From the NCBI RefSeq assembly GCF_002836745.1, contig NZ_PJAR01000044.1:496001-560000 (forward strand): a DNA stretch of 64,000 nt. The letters are read 5' to 3'. Below the pieces are notes generated by a model. It did no database searches and had not been told where the DNA came from. It saw only the letters and a program-made list of their open reading frames with translations. The position numbers were made by a program, and so were the translations under genes. Numbering within the stretch: position 1 is the stretch's first letter; the number at the start of each line of letters is the position of its first letter. Shown here piece by piece: positions 36,622-45,933 of the stretch. This stretch comes from Glaciecola sp. 33A. Its GTDB lineage: Bacteria > Pseudomonadota > Gammaproteobacteria > Enterobacterales > Alteromonadaceae.

Positions 36622-36888
36622 CGTTAAGTAAGTGATGGCGACAGTTTATCTGTTATAAATTGAGGGATAAACAATAAAAGGCCAAAATGATTTTAATCAA
36701 GCTTTCCTTGTCGCGATACTTAGCAATACTTTAGCCTAAAGTCTAGTCTTCTCATATATTTACAAAAAAAAGTTGGTTATTTGTTGCTTTAATTATGCAA
36801 ATTCTTAGTATAGAAAATTAAGATCCAAACATGCAAGTGTAACCAACCCAATGAATTTGAAAACACAGCGATATAATCGAGGGCCAAG

Positions 36889-37917
36889 ATGAATTTTTCC
36901 GACAATTCAGACCAAGCAGCAGACTACCTCCGTCAAGCTGTTCCAACGATGGTCAAGTATAAAATTGTACCTAATCCGCTGAACTATACGTTGTGGTACA
37001 GTTATTACGCGCAAGCATTTCCAACATTAAATAAAGAATTAGATCAAACCATAGAACGATACGGAACATGTCCCTCAGATGTAGGAGAAGCATTATTTAT
37101 TCAGCATATAATACCGTTGAATAAAGGTAGTGAAAAACAACTACAGTCGTTTCACAAAGCCTTCTCCCATATCGTCGATAATTTATCTGTTTCCTTAGAT
37201 AATACAGCGAAGGAAACAACGGGTTACTCGCAAGCCTTAATGGATAACTTAACGATGCTTGGCGCACATGACCTTGATACGGCAATAAAACCTGTATTAG
37301 AACGATTAAATGAAAATGCAAGTGCAATCTGTCTGGCAAATGAAGAGTTTCAAGGGCAATTAGTATCAGCTCAAACTGAAATTAGTATGTTAAAAGCGGA
37401 ACTTGAACAGACTAAAAAAGAAGCAAACACAGATTCATTAACTGGCTTGTCTAATAGACGAGTATTGGAATCAATCTACCATCAGTTTGTTGAAGAACAT
37501 GACGATAGCGATGAGCTTGCATTAATTATCATGGATATCGATAAATTTAAATTATTTAATGACACCCATGGTCACCTGTTGGGTGACCAAATTCTTAAAT
37601 TTGTTGGCCAATTATTGCGTAAAGAATGCAAAGAACCTCTGGTGCCTGTGCGCTTTGGCGGTGAAGAATTTGCACTATTCTGCCCACGTTATAGTCTCGA
37701 AAAAGCACATCAAATAGCTGAAAATATTAGAGTTAAACTTTCATTGATTAGGTTTAACAATAAGCGAACAGGCGATAAAATTCCACCGATTACAGCATCC
37801 TTTGGGGTTACTATTAAAAAGCATGGTGACATTTTAAATAATGTTATTGAGCGCGCTGATCAAGCACTTTATGCTGCCAAAAGTGCTGGTAGGAACCAAG
37901 TTATGCTAGCCAATTAA
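36889..37917 (+). CDS. Cytosolic diguanylate cyclase
   Basis: A 342-residue GGDEF protein without transmembrane segments. The N-terminal helical region (about 1-130; AVPTMVKYKIVPNPLNYTLW) is found in a widespread family of uncharacterised diguanylate cyclases. It is followed by a coiled coil (about 140-175) and the GGDEF domain (about 178-340). RFGGEEF at about residue 257 is the active site. No RxxD I-site precedes it (the position reads EPLV), so it may lack product inhibition, unlike the membrane cyclase at 23.6 kb. Substrate motifs MDIDKFKLFNDTHGH and AAKSAGRNQV are intact. Confidence 0.93.
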   Translation: MNFSDNSDQAADYLRQAVPTMVKYKIVPNPLNYTLWYSYYAQAFPTLNKELDQTIERYGTCPSDVGEALFIQHIIPLNKGSEKQLQSFHKAFSHIVDNLSVSLDNTAKETTGYSQALMDNLTMLGAHDLDTAIKPVLERLNENASAICLANEEFQGQLVSAQTEISMLKAELEQTKKEANTDSLTGLSNRRVLESIYHQFVEEHDDSDELALIIMDIDKFKLFNDTHGHLLGDQILKFVGQLLRKECKEPLVPVRFGGEEFALFCPRYSLEKAHQIAENIRVKLSLIRFNNKRTGDKIPPITASFGVTIKKHGDILNNVIERADQALYAAKSAGRNQVMLAN

Positions 37918-37987
37918 GCGCTAGTGCTACATATCCTGTATATTACGCTAGCTGATTTTCATCTCTTATTTATTTGGCGGCGCCAAC

Positions 37988-38941
37988 GTGTTAAATATTT
38001 CTCTATCAATTCTTCCTGTTTTTTTACTCTTATTGTTTGGTGCATTATTACAAACCAAGCGCTTTCCAGCTGAGGATTTTTGGCCCGGCGTCGACAAGCT
38101 GGTGTACTGGGTTTTATTTCCATCCATGTTGTTCTATAACATCTCAAAAGCCGACTTAAGCAGTTCTGTTTTACCAAGCTATACTTTGATACTCGGTTTG
38201 TCTCTCTTTACAGTCTCGGTACTAGCGTTAATTATTAGTCTGATGAATCGCGTCGACAGGCCAACGGGCACCTCCATATTACAAGCCAGCATACGATTTA
38301 ATTCTTTTATCGCTTTGGCATTAGCTAGCACCATATACGGTGAAGAAGGCCTGATCTTAGCGACACTTGGTGCCGCTATTTTAATTCCTTGTGTGAACGT
38401 GGTGTTGGTTATCACTATGGTGAGTCTGCATGGCAACAAAAATGGCAAGTCTTTATCTAGTTTATTGATCAAAGAACTATTCAAAAACCCCCTGATCTTG
38501 TCTATTGCTGCTGGGGTGGTCGTGAATTTAACCGATATCGGTGAGTTCGTGATTTTACTGACGGATATAACCGGTATTTTAGCTCGCGCCACTTTACCAT
38601 TAGTATTGCTTGCAGTTGGCGCCAGTTTGCGATTGCAAGCTTTGAAATCATCGCCTAGATTATTAGTTTTGTCTACATTAACAAGACTCGTTGGCTTTCC
38701 ACTGTGCATTGGAATAGGCTGCACTATTCTTGGCGTAGGTCCATTGGAAGCGTGTGTTGCTATTCTTTTTGGCGCTGTTCCCACAGCTACATCTGGTTAT
38801 GCGCTGGCCAAACAGCTGGGTGGCAACGCTTCAATATTGTCTGTATTTATAAGCGTACAAACTGGGCTAACCTTGCTGACGTTGCCGGTCACGGTATGGT
38901 TTAGCCAAATCTGGTTTGGTTATAATTTACTTCTCAATTAG
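37988..38941 (+). CDS. AEC-family transporter
   Basis: A 317-residue membrane protein with ten predicted helices of the auxin-efflux-carrier family, which in bacteria includes malate/malonate and amino acid transporters. Family features include FPAEDFWPGVDKLVYWVLFP in helix 2 and the C-terminal AVPTATSGYALAKQLGGN. The start is GTG at 37988, with a weak upstream ribosome site. Solute not predictable. It lies 70 bp after the diguanylate cyclase on the same strand, close enough for cotranscription but with no functional link evident. Confidence 0.88.
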   Translation: MLNISLSILPVFLLLLFGALLQTKRFPAEDFWPGVDKLVYWVLFPSMLFYNISKADLSSSVLPSYTLILGLSLFTVSVLALIISLMNRVDRPTGTSILQASIRFNSFIALALASTIYGEEGLILATLGAAILIPCVNVVLVITMVSLHGNKNGKSLSSLLIKELFKNPLILSIAAGVVVNLTDIGEFVILLTDITGILARATLPLVLLAVGASLRLQALKSSPRLLVLSTLTRLVGFPLCIGIGCTILGVGPLEACVAILFGAVPTATSGYALAKQLGGNASILSVFISVQTGLTLLTLPVTVWFSQIWFGYNLLLN

Positions 38942-39068
38942 TCGATATTAATAAGTGAAGCCAAGTTGTTTCGCCTCGGCATAAAAATAAGTCATAAAAA
39001 AGCGTGACAAGAAATTTTACTAATCCTCATCACCTCTTTTGTATTGTTACAATATGAAGTAGGGTGGC

Positions 39069-39593
39069 TTAGCTCAATTCAGCCAAACACAGTTCTTCAT
39101 TAAGTTGTTTACACCACGCTTTCACTCGCTGTTCGGTTAGTTCCGGCTGGCGGTCTTCATCAATACCTAAACCGACAAAATGATCATCGTCGGCCATTCC
39201 TTTTGATGCTTCAAAGTCGTAACCTTCAGTTGGCCATTGTCCTACTAAAATTGCGCCTTTGGGTTCTACTATGTCTCTAATCATACCCATTGCATCGAGA
39301 AAATATTCAGCATAGTCTTCTTGATCGCCACAACCAAATATAGCGACAAGCTTGTCTTCAAAATTAATCTCATCTAGGTCAGGGAAGAAATCATCCCAAT
39401 CACATTGAGCTTCTCCGTAATACCAAGTAGGAATACCAAAAATTAATAAATCAAAGCCAGCAATGTCTTCTTTACTGCTTTTAGCAATATCTTTGACGTC
39501 AATGAGATTACTACCCAATTCTTTTTGGATCATTTTGCCAATATGCTCTGTGTTACCCGTATCGCTGCCAAAAAATAAACCAACACTAGCCAT
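39069..39593 (-). CDS. fldA: Long-chain flavodoxin
   Basis: A 174-residue FMN electron carrier that serves radical-SAM enzymes, methionine synthase and similar reactions. The phosphate-binding loop is GLFFGSDTGNTEHIGKMI (residues 5-22). FGIPTWYYGEAQCDWDDFF and FGCGDQEDYAEYF supply the aromatic flavin stackers, and the long-chain loop around QWPTEGYDFEASK is present. It ends a leftward series with ybfF and the DUF2788 gene, the same neighbourhood as in E. coli (ybfF-ybfE-fldA), but fur is elsewhere. Confidence 0.95.
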   Translation of the reverse strand: MASVGLFFGSDTGNTEHIGKMIQKELGSNLIDVKDIAKSSKEDIAGFDLLIFGIPTWYYGEAQCDWDDFFPDLDEINFEDKLVAIFGCGDQEDYAEYFLDAMGMIRDIVEPKGAILVGQWPTEGYDFEASKGMADDDHFVGLGIDEDRQPELTEQRVKAWCKQLNEELCLAELS

Positions 39594-39633
39594 TTGTTAC
39601 CCTCTAAAACGTCTTATTGATTGCACTAGCTCA

Positions 39634-39852
39634 TTAAATTCCGCTAGCGTCATAAATTAATTGAATGATGCCTTTAGCGATAAACCCTGCGGCGCCTAGT
39701 CCTAAAACCCCGTAAGCAATAACGCGACCCAACAGTGGTACATCATTTATAGTTAGTACGTCATGGATCGCTAAACCGAGCAGTATAAACAAACCGATTA
39801 AACTCGCATATAATACTATGGACTCAATTTGTTGATAGTTTTCTGGTGTCAT
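39634..39852 (-). CDS. DUF2788 small membrane protein
   Basis: With the ATG at 39852 (GGA 8 nt upstream) the product is 72 residues: MTPENYQQIESIVLYASLIG, then a second helix AYGVLGLGAAGFIAKGIIQL. The two-helix pattern fits DUF2788 proteins, which usually sit between ybfF and fldA in marine gammaproteobacteria. An open frame 24 codons longer exists but begins with a cysteine-rich unlikely sequence. Function unknown. Confidence 0.8.
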   Translation of the reverse strand: MTPENYQQIESIVLYASLIGLFILLGLAIHDVLTINDVPLLGRVIAYGVLGLGAAGFIAKGIIQLIYDASGI

Positions 39853-39949
39853 ACACATTCCGCAAGTGACATGAGTAAGTTTGTTGCAGATATTAGCACA
39901 ACTAAGCTGGCTTTTTGAAGCCACTTAAGTGATTAATAATGTATCTTTG

Positions 39950-40750
39950 TCAGTTATGTGCGCCAAGTAAAATCAGGGTTAACAGCGTATTAACAAGTTG
40001 AGGCTTCTCAGCATGAAGCCAATGTCCAGTATCAACAATTTTCACTTTTGCATTCGGGAACTGAGCCATTATGGTTGCTTGATACGCCGTAATAATGTAG
40101 TCACTATTACTACCTTTAATAAATGTAATGTCACCACAGAATAATTCTCCTTCAAAAGGCCAATCACTCAATATCGGATAGTCACGGCTAAGCAAATGCA
40201 GATTGAATCGCCATCGCCACTGTTTTTCCACATCTTGATACAAGCTTTTGAGCAAAAATGATCGTATTCCCGGGGCTTCAATATACTCAGACAGCTGCGC
40301 CAATGCTTCTTTTCTATCCGCTATATTACCTAGTTCTACATTACTTAAGCCATCGATAACGTTTTGATGTCGTTGTTCATATTTGACGGGTGCTATGTCC
40401 ATTATTATCAGTTTTTCTATCAGTTCGGGCGCTAAACTTGCTGCTCTCATCGCAATTTTGCCACCTAATGAATGCGCGACTACAAATGCTTTTTCAATAT
40501 TCAGAGACTGCAGCGTTTGGATAATTTGTTGCGCCCAAACATCGAAACTAAAGCGCTTGCTCCAAGGTGACTTGCCATGATCAGGTAGGTCAATTGAAAC
40601 AACATGATGGGTGGTTTCAAACTGGCGGCGAATAACAGAGAGGTTATCACTGTTGCCAAATAAGCCATGGATAAGCACCACACTGGCTTGATAGGGAGAG
40701 GAAGCTAAATGTTCCTCTCCAAAGGTCTGACTAAAAAGTAATTCTGACAT
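39950..40750 (-). CDS. ybfF: Alpha/beta-fold esterase YbfF
   Basis: A 266-residue cytosolic hydrolase. Oxyanion-hole motif VLIHGLFGNSDN (about residues 26-37), nucleophile elbow VAHSLGGK (Ser about 94) and the terminal VDTGHWLHAEKP with the catalytic His are clear; the acid residue is probably Asp in FIKGSNSDYI. YbfF of E. coli hydrolyses short acyl esters and palmitoyl-CoA in vitro; the physiological substrate is unknown. It starts 8 nt after etfD and precedes the DUF2788 and fldA genes. Confidence 0.92.
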   Translation of the reverse strand: MSELLFSQTFGEEHLASSPYQASVVLIHGLFGNSDNLSVIRRQFETTHHVVSIDLPDHGKSPWSKRFSFDVWAQQIIQTLQSLNIEKAFVVAHSLGGKIAMRAASLAPELIEKLIIMDIAPVKYEQRHQNVIDGLSNVELGNIADRKEALAQLSEYIEAPGIRSFLLKSLYQDVEKQWRWRFNLHLLSRDYPILSDWPFEGELFCGDITFIKGSNSDYIITAYQATIMAQFPNAKVKIVDTGHWLHAEKPQLVNTLLTLILLGAHN

Positions 40751-40758
40751 ATTAACAA

Positions 40759-42408
40759 CTACATATTTGGGTAGTTTGGACCGCCGGTACCCTCAGGCAC
40801 GATCCAATTAATGTTTTGATTTGGGTCTTTGATATCGCATGTTTTGCAATGTATACAGTTTTGAGCATTGATTTGAAGCTGTTTGTCTCCTGCAGCGCTT
40901 TCAATAATCTCGTATACACCTGCTGGACAATATCGTTGAGCCGGTTCATCATATTTTGGTAAATTTATCTTAATCGGAATACTAGGGTCTTTTAGCACTA
41001 AGTGGCATGGTTGGTCTTCTTCATGGTTTGTATTTGACAAAAATACCGATGACAATTTATCAAAACTTAACATACCATCAGGTTTTGGGTAGTCAATTTT
41101 CGGCATATCTGCGGCTAGTTTCAAACTAGCATGATCGGCCTTTGAATCGCTAATGGTAAAGGGCAGTTTGCCACCAAAAAAGTTTTGATCTAAGGTGTTG
41201 TATGCACCGCCCACGTAATTGCCAAATTTATGAATGGCTGCACCAAAGTTTCTCGAGCGATATAATTCGTCGTATAGCCAAGATTGCTTAAATGCCGCGG
41301 TATATTCAATAGGGTCTTTCACGTTAACAGACTCGACTGAAAGTAATTCAAACAAAGTCTCTGCCGCAATTAAGCCCGACTTCATTGCGGTATGATTGCC
41401 TTTGATTTTCGCGAAATTCAATGTACCAGCGTCGCAACCGACTATTAATCCACCTGGGAAGGTCATTTTAGGAAGCGAATGAAAGCCGCCTTTAGCTATC
41501 GCTCTTGCGCCATAGGTCACGCGCTTGCCGCCTTTTAGTGTATCGGCCATAATTGGGTGATGTTTTAGACGCTGAAATTCATCAAAAGGACTCAAATGGG
41601 GGTTCGAATAATTAAGGTCAACAATCAAGCCAACAAACACTTGATTATTTTCGGCATGATATAAATAGCTTCCACCGGTGGTATCACTTAATGGCCAACC
41701 TGCTGTGTGCACGACTAGCCCTTCTTGATGCTGCTCAGCTGGAATATCCCAAATTTCTTTGAAACCGAGCGCATAATGCTGGGGCGAAACACCTTTATTT
41801 AAGTCAAACCGTTGCAAAAGTTGCTTACCTAGATGTCCATGACAACCCTCGGCAAATACAGTGTATTTTGCGGTTAACAACATACCGGGCATGAAGCTGT
41901 CTTTTTGCTCTCCAGCCTCGTTAACGCCCATATCTCCGGTGATAACGCCACCGACACTGCCATCTTCATTATAATGAACATTGGCCGCAGCAAAGCCAGG
42001 AAACACTTCCACACCCAGTTGTTCAGCTTGTTCAGCCATCCAACGGCACATGTTCGCCATACTTGCAATATAATTGCCAGTATTATGCATGGTTTTGGGC
42101 GCCATAAAATTAGGTAGTTTAGTAGAACCTGTTTTGCTATTGAGTAAATAAATATGGTCTTCAGTTACTTTGGTGGTTAAAGGCGCACCTAATTCAGCCC
42201 AATTTGGAAACAATTCATCGAGTGCCCTAGTTTCGAAAACGGCACCTGAAAGAATATGTGCACCTACTTCAGACCCTTTTTCGAGTACACAAACGTTTAA
42301 TTCCTGACCTTTTTCATTCGCCAATTGCTTGAGTTTACAAGCAGTTGACAGCCCTGAAGGGCCAGCGCCAACTACGATAACATCAAACTCCATTACTTCT
42401 CTTTCCAC
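40759..42408 (-). CDS. etfD: Electron-transfer flavoprotein-ubiquinone oxidoreductase
   Basis: ETF-QO passes electrons from the EtfAB flavoprotein to the quinone pool, completing acyl-CoA dehydrogenase reactions. The 549-residue protein begins with an FAD-binding FDVIVVGAGPSGLSTACKL; HILSGAVFETRALDELFP and GLIVGCDAGTLNFAKIKGNH are family landmarks. The C-terminal [4Fe-4S] domain carries the cysteines in RYCPAGVYE and NCIHCKTCDIKDP. GTG 42408 has AGGAG 7 nt upstream; an ATG five codons later is less well placed. It diverges from etfBA across a region with a LiuR-like operator and leads the etfD-ybfF-DUF2788-fldA run. Confidence 0.95.
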   Translation of the reverse strand: MEREVMEFDVIVVGAGPSGLSTACKLKQLANEKGQELNVCVLEKGSEVGAHILSGAVFETRALDELFPNWAELGAPLTTKVTEDHIYLLNSKTGSTKLPNFMAPKTMHNTGNYIASMANMCRWMAEQAEQLGVEVFPGFAAANVHYNEDGSVGGVITGDMGVNEAGEQKDSFMPGMLLTAKYTVFAEGCHGHLGKQLLQRFDLNKGVSPQHYALGFKEIWDIPAEQHQEGLVVHTAGWPLSDTTGGSYLYHAENNQVFVGLIVDLNYSNPHLSPFDEFQRLKHHPIMADTLKGGKRVTYGARAIAKGGFHSLPKMTFPGGLIVGCDAGTLNFAKIKGNHTAMKSGLIAAETLFELLSVESVNVKDPIEYTAAFKQSWLYDELYRSRNFGAAIHKFGNYVGGAYNTLDQNFFGGKLPFTISDSKADHASLKLAADMPKIDYPKPDGMLSFDKLSSVFLSNTNHEEDQPCHLVLKDPSIPIKINLPKYDEPAQRYCPAGVYEIIESAAGDKQLQINAQNCIHCKTCDIKDPNQNINWIVPEGTGGPNYPNM

Positions 42409-42528
42409 GTGTGTCTCCTAAACAACTCATACCAGTTATAGTAAAACATTAATTAATTGAATTTTACAGCTTGTCAAAACATTGTAAAATGTAAATACCA
42501 ACTAAATTTATAATATAGTGAATACAGG

Positions 42529-42557
42529 TTGACGTTTACGTAAAGTGCAAGTAGATT
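42529..42557 (+). promoter_or_regulatory. LiuR-like operator overlapping the etfBA promoter
   Basis: TTGACGTTTACGTAAA (42529-42544) is a near-palindrome of the form described for LiuR, the MerR-family regulator of branched-chain amino acid and fatty acid breakdown in gammaproteobacteria. Its first six bases also serve as a -35 (TTGACG), with TAGATT at 42552-42557 as -10 after 17 bp. An operator inside the -35/spacer would repress both etfBA and perhaps divergent etfD. The regulator assignment rests on recalled motif similarity. Confidence 0.55.
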
Positions 42558-42652
42558 TTGCACCAACAAGTTGGTATGAATGCTATATTTACTTACATCT
42601 GTAATTAAAGCGAATAGTATTTATTTATCGAAAGCCCTAAATAGAGGTTATT

Positions 42653-43411
42653 ATGAAAATTTTAGTACCGGTAAAACGGGCAGTAGACTACAACGTGAAG
42701 GTACGAGTAAAACCTGATAACTCAGGTGTTGACCTGAATAATGTAAAAATGGCGATTAACCCCTTTTGTGAAATTGCGATTGAAGAAGCAATACGTTTAA
42801 AAGAAAAGGGCGTAGCGACTGAAGTTGTTGTTGTTTCAATTGGCGACAAGGCTTGCCAAGAACAAATTCGCACTGGCTTAGCATTAGGTGCAGACCGCGG
42901 CATTCATATTGAAACCGACGCCGGCGTGGTTGTTGATTCACTGCAAGTGGCAAAATTGTTGCAAAAAGTAGTTGAGGCTGAAAAGCCTGATTTGGTCATC
43001 CTCGGTAAACAGGCAATAGATTCTGATAATAATCAAACTGGCCAAATGCTTGCAGCACTGACTGGTATGCCGCAAGGTACATTTGCCTCTGAAGTGGTAG
43101 TGGCTGATGGCACTGTTAATGTTACTCGCGAAATTGATGGCGGTTTGCAGACGGTCAAGTTGCAGTTGCCAGCGGTGGTTACCACCGATTTGCGTTTAAA
43201 CGAACCAAGGTATGCATCATTGCCCAACATCATGAAAGCAAAGCGTAAACCAATTGACGTTAAACCGGTTGCTGACTTTGATGTTGATATGACATCTAAA
43301 GTGACTGTGATTAAGGTTGAAGCACCCGCTCAGCGCGTTGGCGGGGTCAAAGTTGCTGACGTAGCTGAGTTGGTTCATAAATTAAAGAATGAAGCGAAGG
43401 TGATAGCATGA
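42653..43411 (+). CDS. etfB: Electron transfer flavoprotein beta subunit
   Basis: A 252-residue EtfB that binds AMP and docks with EtfA; the heterodimer accepts electrons from acyl-CoA dehydrogenases. [20 protein letters not shown] at the start, [16 protein letters not shown] and the recognition-loop region [14 protein letters not shown] are typical, as is [20 protein letters not shown] (residues about 180-200). AGAGG lies 5 nt before the ATG. It overlaps etfA by four bases (ATGA). Confidence 0.95.
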   Translation: MKILVPVKRAVDYNVKVRVKPDNSGVDLNNVKMAINPFCEIAIEEAIRLKEKGVATEVVVVSIGDKACQEQIRTGLALGADRGIHIETDAGVVVDSLQVAKLLQKVVEAEKPDLVILGKQAIDSDNNQTGQMLAALTGMPQGTFASEVVVADGTVNVTREIDGGLQTVKLQLPAVVTTDLRLNEPRYASLPNIMKAKRKPIDVKPVADFDVDMTSKVTVIKVEAPAQRVGGVKVADVAELVHKLKNEAKVIA

Positions 43412-44334
43412 GTGTATTAGTTTATGCAGAACACGATAACGAATCGTTAAAAATAGAAACCAACAAATTAGTTCATGCCGCGCTTGGTGTGTCGTCAGAT
43501 ATTGTCGTACTGGTTGCAGGTTCAGGTTGCGCTGCTATTGCTGAGGCAGCAGCGAAAATCTCGGGCGTCTGCAAAGTAATTTTGGCTGACAATGCTGTTT
43601 ATGAACATCAATTACCAGAAAATATTGCTGACCTAGTCGTTGAAGTTGCCGCTGATTATTCACATGTTTTTGCAGCAGCAACAACAACAGGTAAAAACTT
43701 TATGCCTCGCGTTGCTGCTCTTTTAGATGTAGCACAAATATCAGATATTATTAAAGTAGAATCCGAAGATACGTTTGTTCGCCCTATCTATGCAGGTAAT
43801 GCTATTGCAACAGTGCAATCAACTGAGATTAAAAAGATAGTTACTGTACGGGCGGCTTCTTTTGATGCTGCGGCTAATGATGGCAGTGCATCAGTTGAGC
43901 TGTTGGACACAATTAAAACGTCTGAGAAATCAAGCTATGTATCGGCTGAACTAACCGTATCTGCACGTCCGGAGCTAACCGCAGCAGATGTAATTATATC
44001 GGGTGGTCGTGGTATGCAAAACGGCGAGAATTTTGTACTACTTAATGGTATCGCTGACAAACTGGGTGCTGCTATTGGTGCGTCGAGAGCTGCTGTTGAT
44101 GCTGGTTTTGTGCCAAATGATATGCAGGTTGGGCAAACGGGTAAAATCGTTGCTCCACAGTTGTACATTGCTGTTGGTATCTCGGGTGCGATCCAGCATT
44201 TAGCGGGTATGAAAGACAGTAAAGTGATTGTAGCTATTAATAAAGATGAAGAGGCTCCAATCTTTTCGGTTGCTGACTATGGCTTGGTAGGCGATTTGTT
44301 TGATCTGCTACCGCAGTTAGAAGCTGCACTTTAA
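43408..44334 (+). CDS. etfA: Electron transfer flavoprotein alpha subunit
   Basis: A 308-residue EtfA. The C-terminal FAD domain holds [60 protein letters not shown] and [20 protein letters not shown], all diagnostic. It pairs with EtfB and sends electrons to EtfD across the divergent promoter. In this window the acyl-CoA dehydrogenase at 53 kb is a likely partner. A strong terminator follows. Confidence 0.95.
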   Translation: MSVLVYAEHDNESLKIETNKLVHAALGVSSDIVVLVAGSGCAAIAEAAAKISGVCKVILADNAVYEHQLPENIADLVVEVAADYSHVFAAATTTGKNFMPRVAALLDVAQISDIIKVESEDTFVRPIYAGNAIATVQSTEIKKIVTVRAASFDAAANDGSASVELLDTIKTSEKSSYVSAELTVSARPELTAADVIISGGRGMQNGENFVLLNGIADKLGAAIGASRAAVDAGFVPNDMQVGQTGKIVAPQLYIAVGISGAIQHLAGMKDSKVIVAINKDEEAPIFSVADYGLVGDLFDLLPQLEAAL

Positions 44335-44366
44335 ATAACACATGTAAAGTAAACCGATAGCTTGAC

Positions 44367-44410
44367 AAGCCTTTGTGAACGTAAAGTCACAAGGGCTTTT
44401 TTTATTTTTT
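44367..44410 (+). terminator. Rho-independent terminator after etfBA
   Basis: AAGCC-T-TTGTGA (44367-44378) pairs with TCACAA-G-GGCTT (44387-44398), followed by a long T tract. Confidence 0.9.
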
Positions 44411-44473
44411 AAAAGGATAAAATAGCGGGGTATCTTCAGCAACTATATAGTAGATTTAGGTTCAAGAAATGAT

Positions 44474-44947
44474 TTAGTTGGCAACTAACCAATCATCTGC
44501 TTTTTGTTTATCAGATAATTTTGCTTGAACCCAAAACTCACCTTCCGAACTAACTTCTTTCTTCCAAAATGGGGCATTTGTCTTCAAAAAATCCATGATA
44601 TATTCTGTTGCTGCAAAGGCCGATTTGCGATGTTTGCTGCTTACTCCGACGAACACAATTTGTTCGTTAGGTGTTAATTTGCCAATTCGATGAATAATAT
44701 TAATTACACCTAAAGGCCAACGTTTACGGGCCTGCTCACAAATATTCAGCAGGCTCTTTTGCGTCATCTCTGGGTAATGTTCGAGCGTCATGTAATGCAG
44801 GTTACCGCGTTCAGTAAACTCTCTTACTAGCCCTGTAAAGGTCACTATTGCGCCGTCTGAGTCAGCATTTTTTTGAATTTTTGCATATTCGCGAGCAAGG
44901 ACAAAATCATGCGTTTGTATACTAATGAATGTAGTTGGTTGTTTCAT
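44474..44947 (-). CDS. moaE: Molybdopterin synthase catalytic subunit
   Basis: MoaE transfers sulfur from the MoaD thiocarboxylate to precursor Z in molybdenum-cofactor synthesis. The 157-residue protein shows GAIVTFTGLVRE, HRIGKLTPNEQIVFVGVSSK and HRKSAFAATEYIMDFLKTNA followed by PFWKKE, with the catalytic lysines of MoaE in the last stretch. It is complete. No moaD, moaC or moaA gene is adjacent: the upstream 290 bp hold no MoaD-like frame ending in GG, so MoaD must lie elsewhere. Confidence 0.93.
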   Translation of the reverse strand: MKQPTTFISIQTHDFVLAREYAKIQKNADSDGAIVTFTGLVREFTERGNLHYMTLEHYPEMTQKSLLNICEQARKRWPLGVINIIHRIGKLTPNEQIVFVGVSSKHRKSAFAATEYIMDFLKTNAPFWKKEVSSEGEFWVQAKLSDKQKADDWLVAN

Positions 44948-45237
44948 AAATTCGATCGCAACGCCGATTAAAACTGGTTTAAGGGTTGATTGTTTTTGCT
45001 AAGCATTGTTGCTGTTAATTTGTAAAAATGAAAGCGCAACAGACAGCGCAACAGCATGTGATTAAAGCCCGCTTTTATGTACCGATATGTAACTAACACG
45101 TTCCCACAAAATAGGGTAATATTCAACTGTTAAACATGTATAATTAACAGCCTGATGTCAATTTGAGGGGAATGCCTAGGTTTAATAACGACCATTAAAA
45201 AGTCGAGAAATACTTATTTATTACTTATTCTGGCCTT

Positions 45238-45765
45238 GTGTTAATAAATTATCATTACACATTTAATAGGGGACTTATCATAAAAAAGCCAACCATTATT
45301 GATATTGAGGCTAGCGGATTTGGGCCTGACAGTTATCCTATTGAAATTGGGGTTATGCGTTCAGATGGACTTCGATATTGCCAGTTAATCAAACCTTTTG
45401 ATGATTGGTTTCATTGGAATATTGAAGCAGAAAATATACACGGTATCAGTAAACGTTTATTGGACAAAAAAGGTATTTCAGGTATCCAAATTTGTTTAGA
45501 ACTGAATGATTTTATTGGGTCTGAACAAACTTATAGCGATGGTTGGGTTGTTGATTCACCGTGGTTAATGAAGTTATACGATCGTTCCCAAGTAGAACTA
45601 GGCTTTCGATTAAGCGCGCTAGAAATGATTTTAAATGAATTTCAATACGATGTTTGGGATAAAACTAAAGCAGAGATACTAAGTAAAATGACGGTTCAAC
45701 GTCATCGGGCAAGCAACGATGCAATGCTTGTTCAACGTACTTATGTCGAGACGTTGAATCGCTAA
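45238..45765 (+). CDS. 3'-5' exonuclease (DEDDh type), possible ATA start at 45280
   Basis: A small DnaQ-fold exonuclease. The first acidic pair is in PTIIDIEASGFGPDSYPIEI and the last His/Asp in QRHRASNDAMLV; FHWNIEAENIHGIS is the family's second block. As given the frame opens at GTG 45238 (175 residues) without a ribosome site. However AGGGG sits exactly 7 nt before an in-frame ATA at 45280, from which the protein would read KKPTIIDIEASG, the expected N-terminus, giving 161 residues. I infer a non-canonical ATA start or a recent ATG-to-ATA change. Substrate unknown. Monocistronic. Confidence 0.82.
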   Translation: MLINYHYTFNRGLIIKKPTIIDIEASGFGPDSYPIEIGVMRSDGLRYCQLIKPFDDWFHWNIEAENIHGISKRLLDKKGISGIQICLELNDFIGSEQTYSDGWVVDSPWLMKLYDRSQVELGFRLSALEMILNEFQYDVWDKTKAEILSKMTVQRHRASNDAMLVQRTYVETLNR

Positions 45766-45933
45766 AACGCCATCTCAAATACGAAATTTAAGGCTGTTCT
45801 ACCTTCAAGAATTACTCCTTCCTATTGGACACATCTATTTACACTTTTCACTAAATATAAAACAATTTTTGTTCTAAAATTTGCGTACAATCTTAGCCCT
45901 AAAATAATTTAATGAATTGACAAGGTTTTTTCA

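Noticed and set aside
44948-45237. moaD upstream of moaE
   Set aside because: The minus strand shows stops in the useful frame and no C-terminal GG expected of MoaD.
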